Part shown: in pieces, positions 13,434 through 23,974 of the stretch
Layout of the letters: each line of letters opens with the position of its first letter
Numbering within the stretch: the stretch's first letter is position 1
Assembly (NCBI RefSeq): GCF_036785885.1
Contig: NC_092323.1
Coordinates: 5,992,501 to 6,056,500, forward strand
Length of the DNA stretch: 64,000 nucleotides
Origin: Coffea arabica
Taxonomy: Eukaryota > Streptophyta > Magnoliopsida > Gentianales > Rubiaceae
Reading direction: 5' to 3'
Notes under the pieces: model-generated
Database searches by the model: none
Seen by the model: the letters and a program-made list of their open reading frames with translations, nothing else
What the model was told of the DNA's origin: nothing
Made by a program: the position numbers and the translations under genes

Positions 13434-15493
13434 TCAATATGTCACCAGGGGTGATCCACTGCAATGGACATCAGAAGCATCAGAAATCCTTTGCCTCGGG
13501 GACAAGGTACTGTTTGCAGCTGCATCCACATCAACATTGATGAAACTTTTCCTCTTTTGAGTTTCTAGTTTCAGCAGGTCTTCCTCCTCCTCAGGTATGG
13601 TATCCAATGGTTCTATTTGCTGCTGGTTCTGAGATATCATAGCTTGAGCTTCTGCAACCACTGAAGCATCATCATCTGTAGCATATAGAATCCTCTTTAT
13701 TGCCTCAACCACCTGCAACATAGAATGCTATCAGATGAAACATTTAAACCACAAAACCCTATGCTTGTACAATTGCTGAAATAAAGATGGTCGGAGAATA
13801 CTACAAATAGGTTCTCAATCTCAGGGCACTGGCACAAGATTTCAATGTCCCTCAACTTGGCGAAGTAGAAGTCCCTCTCCTTCTCAAGACTATCCACGGA
13901 TAATTTCAACTCTGTTATCTGCGTTAGAACATAGTCATTACCCCTTGAAGTCTCAATATCTTCAGATCAAAATCATTTTCATAATGGATGAAGTATAGTA
14001 CCTGTTGTTCATATGCAGTTCGTTCGGCTTCAGAATAGACTGAAGACCCTCCGCTTGAAGAAGGCCTAGAGGACTTGACAGCTTGACTTGCAATATTGAC
14101 ATGGGGTGCATCACTTCTTCGAGCATTGTGAGGAGCATGTTTGGCAGCAGCAGGAGCTGCACTTTTAGTTGAAGGCTGTGATGGAACAGATTTCTTGCTA
14201 GTATCTTTTCCACCCTTGGAGGCCTCTCTTCTCCTCTCAAGAGCATTGTAACTGTTGTTTGACATTCAAGAGTTACAAAAAAAAAAAAACATTCGTCAAA
14301 AGCTGAGTCGGAGTCCTTTAAAATAACAGCTAATGAAATTCTCAATTAGACATGGATAGTTGAGGCTCCGACCACATGATTAAGTAGTGTCATGTAGCTT
14401 AACTATTTCTGAGCAATTACAGAGATTCAGAGATAAATATATAAGTATGTGCAACATGTTTACATTCTTGTTTTGTTTTGCATAATTCTGAGTTCAAGTA
14501 CCTTGGTGATAAGTAAAACTTACGAGCTACTAATTTTACAATACTCACACACAATACCAACGTAGTGGCAGATCTAACCTACTTGAGAATGAAGAAAACT
14601 AAAGTAGCAAACACAAAGTGCTTATCAAATGATTGGCGTACAGCCCAAAAATAAAACATCCCATAAGCTCAGCAAATTCACAATCCAAATTCATGCTGGG
14701 AACAGAGCATTGATTCTTAGGAGATCTTTAAATTAGAAACCAAATAAACAGTACAAAGAAAAGAGATGATACAACATTACCCCAAAAGAAGGGAGGAAGA
14801 AGAAGAAGAAGAAGAAATAAAGCAGCTAGATATACCAGAAATTATGAAATGAATACAGCAGAGTGAACCACAGAGATAGTTTTCCTCAATTGAGGTAAGA
14901 CAGAAAGGTCAGGGAGCAGTCAGGTTCAGAGAAAACCTGTTGATAGATCCTCCATTAACAGTGTCACAGTAGCGCTTCATCCACTGCATGAATTCCAAAT
15001 TGTCCAAAGGCCTTCCTTTGATCAGCTTATTAACCTCAATGTGCTATACTACGACAAACAAAGACTATTAATCAACTGGTTAAACATAATTTTAGGAGAA
15101 AACGAAACTGCTACCATCTTCAAATCTCAGCACCAAAAAAGGAAAAGCAAAGAACCTTGTAAAATTGTCCAATTTCATATTCTAGGAGACAATAAATATG
15201 TTCTTCTATGAGATCAAACAGGACCTTTCCCCCAAGAAAAAAAATCCTTAAAAACTAGAGCAAAAGGGGGAGAGGGAGAGAGGACCTTGGTGATTTTGAG
15301 CTTGTTGAAAACGTCCTGGAGGACTTTGTAGTTCTGAATCATTTCATACTCGGTCTTGGCATCGAAATTGACCTTGTGCATCGGCACAGTTCCTGGATGA
15401 ACGGCGTCCATCAGCTGGCACTGGACCGCACCTGTACATGCCTGTGTAGAAATGATTTTACGAAAATTCACAATTTGCAAGGCAAAAAAAAGC

Positions 15494-15528
<35 letters not shown>

Positions 15529-15694
15529 GCGAAAAGGATCTAGGGTTCGTAAGGCATGTCGAGAGGGAAATGGGAAAGTAGTGTACCTCCTCGACTTTGG
15601 TGAGATTGAGATGTAGCGTGGAATTAATCCAAGTTAAGATCTCCGATCTGCCGACGAAGTAAGCCGAGTCCATCATCCCTATGTTCGTCGCCAT
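13434..15694 (-). CDS. EB1C: Microtubule end-binding protein EB1C, six exons
   Basis: Plus-end tracking protein acting at growing microtubule tips; in Arabidopsis EB1C works in the nucleus and spindle. The minus-strand exons are 15694-15587, 15441-15286, 15043-14937, 14251-14002, 13918-13805 and 13712-13434, giving 337 residues in frame. The calponin-homology domain spans residues 1 to about 124, beginning [16 protein letters not shown] and including [19 protein letters not shown] and [16 protein letters not shown] Ser/Pro/Lys linker follows, then the EB1 coiled coil near 208-245 ([28 protein letters not shown]). The tail carries QKRK (297-300) and [12 protein letters not shown] and ends PLVTY. 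It lacks the acidic EEY-type end of EB1A/B, and this basic tail is what marks EB1C. Intron 1 holds a long dinucleotide repeat. Confidence 0.95.
15496..15525. repeat. (AG)n microsatellite in EB1C intron 1
   Basis: About fifteen AG units on the plus strand, read as CT on the coding strand. They lie wholly inside intron 1 (15586-15442), close to its acceptor, where they extend the polypyrimidine tract. Confidence 0.85.
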
Positions 15695-16035
15695 TCCTCT
15701 TCGAATCTCTCTGCTCCTTCTCCTGAATCGATATCGGCGATGTGTGGGTGCGCGTGTGTTATTTGAAATGAGGGGAGAGCGGGATGGAGTGTTCTTTTTA
15801 GTATTTGATTATGATTATAGGTGGACTACTTTTTTTGACACTGAGAGACTCTTGTGGTTTTTATACTAGTTTTGGGCCGTAATGATCTCAAGGCCCAACA
15901 AGTCAAGCAATCTTCAGTCTGGCCCATTGTTTATTAGGCACCATTTGGGATTTTGACACTGATAGTTTTGTTTTTCCCAGCCTCATGGATGCCTCTCTCG
16001 GAAACAAACAATGGGTCTTATTCCATAATCGAGTT

Positions 16036-16190
16036 GGTTTGTTTGGATTGTAGATTATTGGTAAATTCTTAGTTGCTCGCATTATTGTCAACATATTTTT
16101 TAATTATTTTTTTATCTTATATTTATCATATCAAAAAATTGTTACAGTATTTTTTTTTAAAAAAATCATTCCAAATAATCTACTGTTCCG
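16036..16190. mobile_element. Degenerate short MITE, TTTGGATTG family
   Basis: The left end TTTGTTTGGATTGTAGATTA faces a decayed right end containing AATAATCTACTGTTCCGAGC. The internal TTATCTTATATTTATCATAT followed by GTTACAGTA matches the internal hallmark of the family. Drift is clearly greater than in the 17575 copy. Confidence 0.5.
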
Positions 16191-17129
16191 AGCACACTCA
16201 CGTGACATTTAAAAATGATCCTGTCTTTTTTTTTTAAGATTTAAAAAAAAAGGCCATCTTATTGCTATGTACGATCATGTATGCAAGTAATTTTTTTTTT
16301 TGTTGTATGAAAGTTTACATCAAATATATTATCTGAAAAATTGCTATAGATGTATTTCCTTTGAAGATAAGATATGGCGGCCGCCGGATACTTTCATAGT
16401 TGGTCACAAAAAGACGGGTTAATTCTTTCCACGTTTCCCTAATGCTGTTAATGGTGACCTAAAAAGATCAAGTTTTTGTTGGTAAATATTACAGTACATG
16501 CAAAACACAGTGGCGTCCCATTACTACTAGTTTACTTTCCTCAAACAGGCGTTAACTGCACCACCCATTAAACTGTACCAACAACAAAGAAATTCCACAT
16601 GTTTGCTTTCCTCATTGCAGTAGCCATAAAAGTCCTGTGGCTATACATATTGGAGGACTGAGCTCTAGTAGTGTAGTGGAGTATATTTTATCCTCTTCTC
16701 GTAATCCCTTGACCTCGATAAAATGATGCGCTTAGGAGGATGCCAAACTCTTTTTATTAGTGCCATTATAGTAGCTTTATGCATCATTAAACCATCAAAT
16801 TTGTTCATCTAGTAAACATAATTCCCACGTAATCCATGCCAATTACCATAAACCCATTCCTGCCATTAAAAGTCCTTGTCCGGGATGCTTAATAAGAGGA
16901 TTATCTTAAATAAAATCCCATTAGTCGTCACCTTTAAGCGATCTCTTCATCCGCATTGCGTATCTAGTCAATTATGTCAAAGTGCATTTTAAGTCTAAAA
17001 CCACCTAGCAAGGTGTGCCATTTTGCCCGTGACATAACCATCGGAAAAAGCTACTGGTACAATTCCCATACTGTTCTTGGTCAAATTACAAACACATACC
17101 CGAAGACTTTTCGAGTCCAAAAGCCCAAC

Positions 17130-17510
17130 TACAATTTAATTTTTTTTTTTTAAATCCTATCCTATTACAAAGAGAGGTTTGGAAAAGGGGAAATCCTATA
17201 TTATTATACGGGGAGAAGCTTTTTTTTTTTTATTTTTTATCCTATCATATTACAAGGAGGGGTTTTTGGGGATGGCGGAACATCCTATTCTATTACAAAG
17301 GGGGAGGCTTTTTTTGTTTCTGTTTTTTTAATCCTATTCTATTGTAAAGGATGACACTTCGTGCGTCTTTTGAGTGGCACTTGCCTATTATCCTATAAAT
17401 TTGTGATGATATTTGCAAATCTGACAGAGCGAGCTAGGAATCGAATCCCCAACTACTGGAAAGGAGTCATAGAGTTCAAACCGCTCAACTCATTGTCCAT
17501 TCCTTATTTG
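17130..17510 (-). repeat. Degenerate minisatellite joined to a tRNA-like SINE head
   Basis: Motifs of the type ATCCTATTCTATTACAAAG recur at 17154, 17193, 17239, 17282 and 17331, spaced 39-49 bases apart, each followed by a G-rich or T-rich stretch. On the minus strand the array is preceded (17400-17510) by a tRNA-like promoter: a box-A-like TGAGTTGAGCGG and a box-B-like GATTCGATTCC. It ends in an A-run near 17140-17153. The whole may be one SINE whose body became a tandem array, or two unrelated repeats side by side. Confidence 0.5.
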
Positions 17511-17574
17511 ATTCACTGATGTTCCCCTCACTTTTTAGATTGTCACTCTAACAAGATTTTTGTATATGATTGGG

Positions 17575-17711
17575 TGTGTTTGGATTGCAATTTTTCTTGA
17601 AAAATTGCTACTTTTTCGTGGACATATTTTTCAATTATTTTTTTTTCTCACATATATCAAATAGCTATAGTAATTTTTCTATAAAAAGTACAGAAAAATG
17701 CAATCCAAACA
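17575..17711. mobile_element. Short MITE, TTTGGATTGCA-type termini
   Basis: The cleanest copy of this family in the window. TGTTTGGATTGCA at the left is the exact inverted complement of TGCAATCCAAACA at the right, 137 bp in all. The interior carries CTCACATATATCAAATAGC followed by TATAGTAATTTTT. There is no coding capacity. The superfamily is uncertain because I could not establish the target-site duplication. Confidence 0.8.
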
Positions 17712-18073
17712 AAGACAATTGCTTTTCTGTATTTGGTTTTCTTATCATTTTAACCCCCAAATAGGTAAATAACTCTATTATATATATAAAAAAAAAAAAA
17801 AACAGGTAAATAACTCTCCGGGGTCCAACAAGACAAAACTGGAATTTTACAAAAAAGAAAATGAATATCATAGGGAGAAACATGGGTTGAGTCCAAAATT
17901 AGCAAAAGTTACTTGATGTTAGAAGACAACAATATCTGAGTGTGGCTTTGGACATGACAAATTCCTATCACCAATCTTCACAATCAACCGCACTCCCTAA
18001 GAAAACCACCTCCACCTACCAGTCAATAATCTACATACACAGTCCTCTCTAATTGGGCCAATTTATGATTGGA

Positions 18074-21000
18074 CTAGTGCCCATAATAATACGAGGAAGA
18101 ACTTGAACAAGGAAACTTGTCAAGTGCTTGAAGAACTTCTTTCATGGTTGGTCTCTTCTGCGGAACAGTAGAGATACAACCGTAACCTACTTTCAGAAGG
18201 GCCAACAAAGCTTCCTCCTTGCCTTCCAGGTCAGCTCGAATTGCCACATCAGCCATCTTCAGTACCTTACTCTTCTCCTCATCATCTAGTGCAGTTGCCC
18301 CGGTTATCGGGCCTGGGCCTGGGCCTGTTTCATCAGAAACAACGATTTTCGCTGTCAACAGTTCAAGTAAAACCACACCAAATGCGAAAACATCCCACTT
18401 GGGGTTGGGTTTGATGCTACGGAGAGACTCAGGTGCGTGATAAGGCGAAATGCCCAATGTACTAGGGCTCGGGCTTGGAGTAGGCCCAAATGTAAGGTCT
18501 TGGAAGCTATCTCGTGAAGCTGTTGACCTCTTGCTACCAAAGATGCGCGAAGATCCACCTGCCTTGGAGCTGTTATCCCCAGCGACCAGTCTTTCAAGCC
18601 CAAAATCACCAATCTTCGGTTCCATATCGACACCCAAGAGAATGTTGTTGGGCTTCAAGTTCCCATGCACATGTTTCTTGTCGTGGATGTAACAGAGCCC
18701 ACGAGCCACTCCTTTAGCTATCTTGAGCCGCATCTCCCAGGGCATAGGACAAGGAGAAGAGCCGGCTTTCCCTAAAAATTAGTAGAAGCCAAAACAAAAA
18801 GATAGGTTTCCAGATTAGCCAAATTAGGTGGACACAGATCCACAGAAATCAAATGATAAACTATACCAAAATATATTTTTTAAAAAAAGGTTATGCACAG
18901 TCCTTTTCCATGCAAGTGACCACTGAAAATGAGCCTGGCGTATTAAGTATTTATGGATACGTGTATCAATCACTATCGGGCACGTGGGCCCGGTGGAGGA
19001 AGTGCGAACCACGGGCTACAGATATGGTTGACTTGTAGTAGCAGTTCGCCTATTCACCTTTCAGTGCATTTAAAAACAAGCTTCAGATACAACCACTCCA
19101 CCGTAATAGGAAAAGAATTTATGCTACGCTACATACAATTCTTGTACTACTAATGTGTGAAAACTTGAGTCAAAATTCTCTCATTTTGGTCAGATTCCTT
19201 TATTATCATATCCGACCCCTTTAATGTGTAGTGTACTTTGACTAGATTCACGAAATTTCATCAGAGCAGATTTTGCTTCATTGTGCAGCGTACCCGGATG
19301 AAAATGTACCGTCCATATGGGAATGGGATAAAATATTTTGGTGCACACATTCGAACGGACGGCCGTGGAAGTTGTAGCTGTTGCGGTCACTGGGTTGTGG
19401 GGAGAAAAATTTAGAGGCACGAGGATGGCCATTGCTGGTCATTCCATGCCCACTTATTACAAACCAACCACATGACAGACATTTCCCTAACACCACGTTA
19501 CTAAATAAAACAGCAGCCTAAAGGGTTTATCAGTAAACTTGCAGACTCTGTGATCTGTGCTTTTGCAGAAACATAAAATTATTGTCGGCGCACATATGTG
19601 TGACATTATTATGAATCTTAAACAAAGGGATCCTCAACTTGACTCTCTTACTTAGTGTTTATTATTTTGACCATGTAAGATTAACCAAGAAAAAAGGAGG
19701 AGGAGCAATTTGCTAATTTGAGCATCAAGGGAGGGTCGAGGGAAAGAGGACTTACTGTGACGTGCATTGGCAAGACTCCCGTTGGGAACAAAATCGTAGA
19801 TGATCAATTTCTCATCAGCGCCCCAGTAGAACCCACGAATTTTCACCAAATTTGGATGCACCAACTTGGCAATTACTCTGATCTGGTTCTCAAAGTCTCT
19901 GAACCTTTCCATGCCACTCTCGCCAATTCTTCGAACAGCTAGAGTAGTCCCGTCTTCAAGAACGGCCTTGTACATGATACTGGACCCCGTGGCACCCAAA
20001 ATGTAAGCGGAGGCCTTAAGCAACGTCTCTAGCTCGAGTTCCTTCTCCCCATCAACGGTAACAAGTGCCCCATTTTTCTGTTCCTGTTGCAAACTGGCAT
20101 TATTTTCCTGACCCCCTTGCAAATCTTCTTGATCCTCACTTTCTGAATTGGTGGCTTGTGATGTTTCTTCACCGTCTTCTTCTTGTCTTTGCTTTCTCAA
20201 GCAAGTCCACGCCCTTAACCAATTGTACTCTCCCGAGGATGCCGATGACGATGACGATGATGCCCAGTCAAAGTCCTTGGCACTCTCGGCCTCTTTCTTT
20301 ATGCTGCTTTTGATGCTTTTCCTTTTCTTTAACTGATACAGGTAGATGAAAACCGACGCAAGAATCCCAATTCCCGCGATGTCACCCACGACGATACCCA
20401 CAATAGTGGTGATTCTCATCCCACCACCCCTTTGCGGACTTGGTGCAGCAGCTCCACCGGGGGACAGTGCCGCAGGGCTGGAGTCAATGGTCTTGGGAAT
20501 TGCTGCAATTGCTGGCGGGGATGTTGGAGCAGAGGTATTTGGCTGGGTGTCAATGCTAGAAGGAATAGGACACAAATTTTTCAGTGGTAGACCGCATAAT
20601 TCAGGATTCCCAGAAAATGACTTCACATCTTGGCTTAAGAAAACACTAGAATCTGGAATTTCACCCGTAAAGTTATTGAAAGAAAGATCAACAGTTGCAT
20701 TTGAGGGGAAATTGTCACCAAATTCTGGTGGGATTTCTCCAGAAAACCTGTTAAACGACAGGTTGAGATAACGAAAGCCACTGCCTCCAAAATTTGAGGG
20801 CAGTGATCCATTCACAAGGTTAAAGGACAGATCTAGAAACTGGACTGATTCAAAACCACCAGGAAGTGTGCCGTAAAAGTAGTTATTTTTCAAAGAAATC
20901 ACGGTTAAATTAGAGAGAGCAGACAATTTTTCCGGTATATTACCCGCCAAAGCATTTTCAGAGAGATTAAGAAGCTGGAGACTCTTTAGACCTCCAATAT

Positions 21001-21466
21001 TCTCCGGCAGCGGACCAGAAATCAGGTTATTAGAAAAATCAAGAACTCTAAGCTGGGAAGCACGGAATAGATACAAAGGAAGAGAGCCGTTAATTGAATT
21101 GTTGGAAAGGTCGAGACTTGTTAGGTGGGGGATCATACCAAGATTAGCAGGGAGAGAACCAAGAAGCTGAGAGTTTGGAAGAGAGAGGTTGGTGACTCGG
21201 TTAGCCTCAGGTGAGCCAGGTGCACCACAGGTGACTCCTTTCCAGGAGCAAGGTGTCTCATTGTGGAAGTCCCAACTCTGTAGCACGCCAAGGGGGTCCT
21301 TGAGAATGCTGTACTTCAAGGATAGCAATAAAACTCCATCTACGTTGAGCCCAGCAGAAAATTGAATTTCTAGAAGAAGAAGAACAAGTGCAATAACTCT
21401 CCACCATAAATGGAGATCAAAGCTTTTGCAGGAGGCAGAGGATGAGGAGGAGGAGGAGCTCATCAT
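18074..21466 (-). CDS. LRR receptor-like kinase with degenerate kinase motifs, two exons (At4g37250-type)
   Basis: Single-pass plasma-membrane receptor of the LRR-III-like group. Exon 1 (21466-19756) and exon 2 (18771-18074) join with one base of an Arg codon in exon 1, giving 802 residues. The intron of about 984 bp has GTAAGT and TTTAG ends. Signal peptide: about residues 1-39. An LRR N-cap with the Cys pair in TPCSWKGVTC is followed by about six to seven repeats (92-270). A Pro/Ser-rich stalk precedes the membrane span 352-378. The kinase-like domain starts near 480. Its Gly loop is LGATGSSIMYKA, the beta-3 lysine is replaced (AVRRI, Arg512), and the catalytic HRD is HGN (606-608), while DFG (626-628) and the APE region are kept. 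It is therefore probably a pseudokinase or a very weak kinase. This pattern is shared by its Arabidopsis relatives, so it is ancestral and not decay. Confidence 0.93.
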
Positions 21467-22544
21467 GTCATCTCACAGCGATCCCACATCTCTGTACTTT
21501 CTACTAAAACAACTGTGAAAGAGGGGCAATTGAGGGAGGGGTGGGGGAGACTAACAATAACTGAGATTTACGATATTCAGGGGACCATGTGAGGGAAGTT
21601 TGTATAATATTGAGAGCAAGTGCAGCAAGACGCACAGCTCACCCAAAACCAAACTTCCCTCACCAATATGCTCTCGCTCCAGACTTCAGGCTACGTTAAA
21701 TCTACAAATTAATATTCTAGTCACCATACTAATATGATATCGTACTAGAACAAATATGATATTAAATCTTATACTAGTAATCTTCTCATAGTTGTTGGCT
21801 CCCTGTCTCTTATTATTATTATTATTATCATTAATTTTATTTTGGTGCCATGCCTTACCTGCAAAGATTGGTGAAAACAAATTACAAAGTCTCACAGACT
21901 TGCACAGGATTCTTTAATGGATTACATCAGAGATAATGGGGGGGGACGGGGGAGATAGCATCTTTGCTAGGTGACAGAAAGGTGGAGTTGGAAAGTGCAG
22001 AACTCGCACTTATTGACTTTGCTGATGCTTCTTAAATAATTAAAGATTACTGGTGTGTACTTCTGTTGTTATTCGCATCAGCATTAGCCCGGAACTGAAA
22101 AGTATTCACGTTTATATTGTAGCATCCCTTCTAGCCTGTGATTTCTTGAATTTTAGCAGGCCTGTGAAAGTGCCAAGAAAATCTGATTGAAATTTAAGGA
22201 ATCATTCGTATTAAATGTTATAAGTAGTGCCCTCTGATGAAGCTACTGGTGACAAAAGCCAGTAGGGAACTAGCTTTGCTTATTTGGGTCTTTGTATTTC
22301 TTTTGTGTAGTGCAGTCACCGGCGTTAAACGTAGCTGTAAAGGGGTGTGGCATTCATTACTGCCCTCATAAATAATCTCCAGAAATTGGGTGGCACAGTT
22401 TTATTGCACGAAGCTGTTACGTTCATTTTCCAAAAATATGCCATGCTATGGAACTCAAGCATGCTGATTTAAGATGCGTTTTTTATCATCTAAGACGAAA
22501 AAACACATAGGGCCTAGTCTTGGTAGGCTTCTCTCTTTCGGAAA
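21467..22544. other. LRR kinase promoter region
   Basis: Sequence upstream of the minus-strand LRR kinase, presumably holding its leader and promoter. A short ATT/ATA trinucleotide microsatellite lies near 21810-21830. No further gene is recognised. Confidence 0.5.
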
Positions 22545-22556
22545 TTAGGAAAATTA

Positions 22557-22735
22557 TGGTGTTTTTTAATTTTTTTTTTCCGACATAAAGAGTATTTCAA
22601 TTTTGACAGACTAATCTTCCTGCGCCCGTACACCCGCCCCCAAGGATACATAGAGCAATAAGAGAGACGACTCGAACACATGACCTCAGGATTCAAAGGT
22701 GTTACCCCGATGCCATCCAAACCAACCCTGAGGGG
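22557..22735 (-). mobile_element. tRNA-derived SINE
   Basis: Read on the minus strand it begins with CCCCTCAGGGTTGGTTTGGA, has a box-A-like TGGTTTGGATGGC and a box-B-like GTGTTCGAGTCG, and ends in a short A-run. The flanks TTAGGAAAATTA (22545-22556) and CTAGGAAAACTA (22736-22747) are probably the target-site duplication, with two differences. The SINE abuts the MITE that starts at 22751. Confidence 0.7.
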
Positions 22736-22750
22736 CTAGGAAAACTAGAG

Positions 22751-23320
22751 TTTGGATTGCAATTTTCTATTAAAAATTTTTTTATGCTTTTCTCGTTATT
22801 ATATTTTTAAATTTCTTTTTTACCTTATATATATCGAATCATTGTAATATAGTTTTGGGTAAAATACAAAAAATTCCATGTCATAAATCTAATACACATA
22901 AAAGCCTCCCATGATTTCAAAATATATAACACGACAACTCGTATTTTGAACTAAATTATAAATGTGACGGAATCCGTTAAACTTAACGGAATGAACCTAA
23001 AAAAAAAAAATTTATACCTAATTTTTAACAAATATACTTGTTTTACCTCTTAACGCTCAATTCTCTCTATCTAGAAAATAAAACTATGATTTTTTAAGCT
23101 GTCTTTTACTTAATTATATCAGGGCATTTTTGTCATTTCATCCAATTCCGTTAAGTTTAACGGATTCCGTCACCTTTACAATTTAGTTCAAAGTACGGGA
23201 TATCGTGTTGTAAATTTTGAAACAACGAGAGGCTTTTCTATGTATTAAGTTTACCATAGTAATTTTTTTGTTTTTTACCCTATAGTTTTTTACAAAAATT
23301 TCAAAAAATAGCAATCCAAA
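22751..23320. mobile_element. Short MITE (TTTGGATTGCA family) split by a younger element
   Basis: The left end TTTGGATTGCAA and the right end GCAATCCAAA are inverted complements of the same family as the 17575 copy. The interior is interrupted at 22857-23280 by a separate inverted-repeat element. Without that insert the host MITE is about 137 bp, the family's normal length. Confidence 0.8.
22857..23280. mobile_element. MULE-type MITE nested in another MITE, perfect 9-bp target duplication
   Basis: The element begins GGGTAAAATACAAAAAATTC and ends TTGTTTTTTACCC, with inverted similarity along nearly its whole 424 bp. It is a long hairpin centred near 23030, with GACGGAATCCGTTAAACTTA facing CCGTTAAGTTTAACGGATTC. 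It is flanked on both sides by the identical 9-bp TATAGTTTT (22848-22856 and 23281-23289). A 9-bp duplication is typical of Mutator-like elements. There is no coding capacity. Confidence 0.85.
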
Positions 23321-23742
23321 TGGAAAGCGCCAGTAGTAGAAAATTGAATTAATGCCATTCATGTGCTTAGTGAGCACAATGTGCACGAGCTACATCAGGA
23401 AACAATTGGCTGGAGCATCAAGAACCCGCTCAATTAATCTACTAACATTTTCAAGACAATTGACTCGTTCCACTGACCAAATCTTGTGGAACAAATCCTT
23501 GATACGAGACTACCGCGCCCCATGCATCGCAATTCCTCATTTTCTTTCACAGACTGGATATCTAGAATAAGAGTGGTCAAAGTTGATGCATGATGGATTA
23601 TCTCTCCACCAACTGAACTTGACTTTGTATTAACACATTAAATTAGGGAATGTATTACATTATTAAGAGCTAGCGCCTGCTACTGGTCACAGACATTTGG
23701 CTCTCGAAGACCATTTAAATCGTCATCCAATTAGATGGACGA

Positions 23743-23959
23743 TCTAACTAATTTTTTCTAAAAGAGTTGACCACCACATGTATTGTCGGGTGGAAGGTTA
23801 AGAATTTAAACCTTACTTCTCATCAATGTGTCACTATATGTGACTTCCTCTAAAATCATACGAGTATGTGATGCATCCGTCTGGTTCAATAATGGTTCAA
23901 TTCCCGTAGATTTTCTCGATTTGGTTGGGCCACCTCTTTAGAGTAAGAGTAGAAAAAAA
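23743..23959 (+). mobile_element. SINE with a 13-14 bp target-site duplication
   Basis: AATTAGATGGACGA flanks the element on both sides (23729-23742 and 23960-23973). Inside there is a weak box-B-like GGTTAAGAATTTAAACC near the 5' part and a final A-run at about 23953. Its 3' half (CCGTCTGGTTCAATAATGGT, GAGTAAGAGTAGA) is related to that of the SINE at 34606-34818, so the two belong to one family. Confidence 0.8.
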
Positions 23960-23974
23960 AATTAGATGGACGAC

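Larger units (their letters stand above)
15695..18073. other. EB1C upstream region and 3' flank of the LRR kinase
   Basis: The EB1C leader and promoter should occupy the first few hundred bases. The rest is repetitive: a degenerate MITE (about 16036-16190), a SINE-like head joined to a minisatellite (17130-17510) and a well-preserved short MITE (17575-17711). The segment 16200-17100 shows nothing I can identify. Confidence 0.55.
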
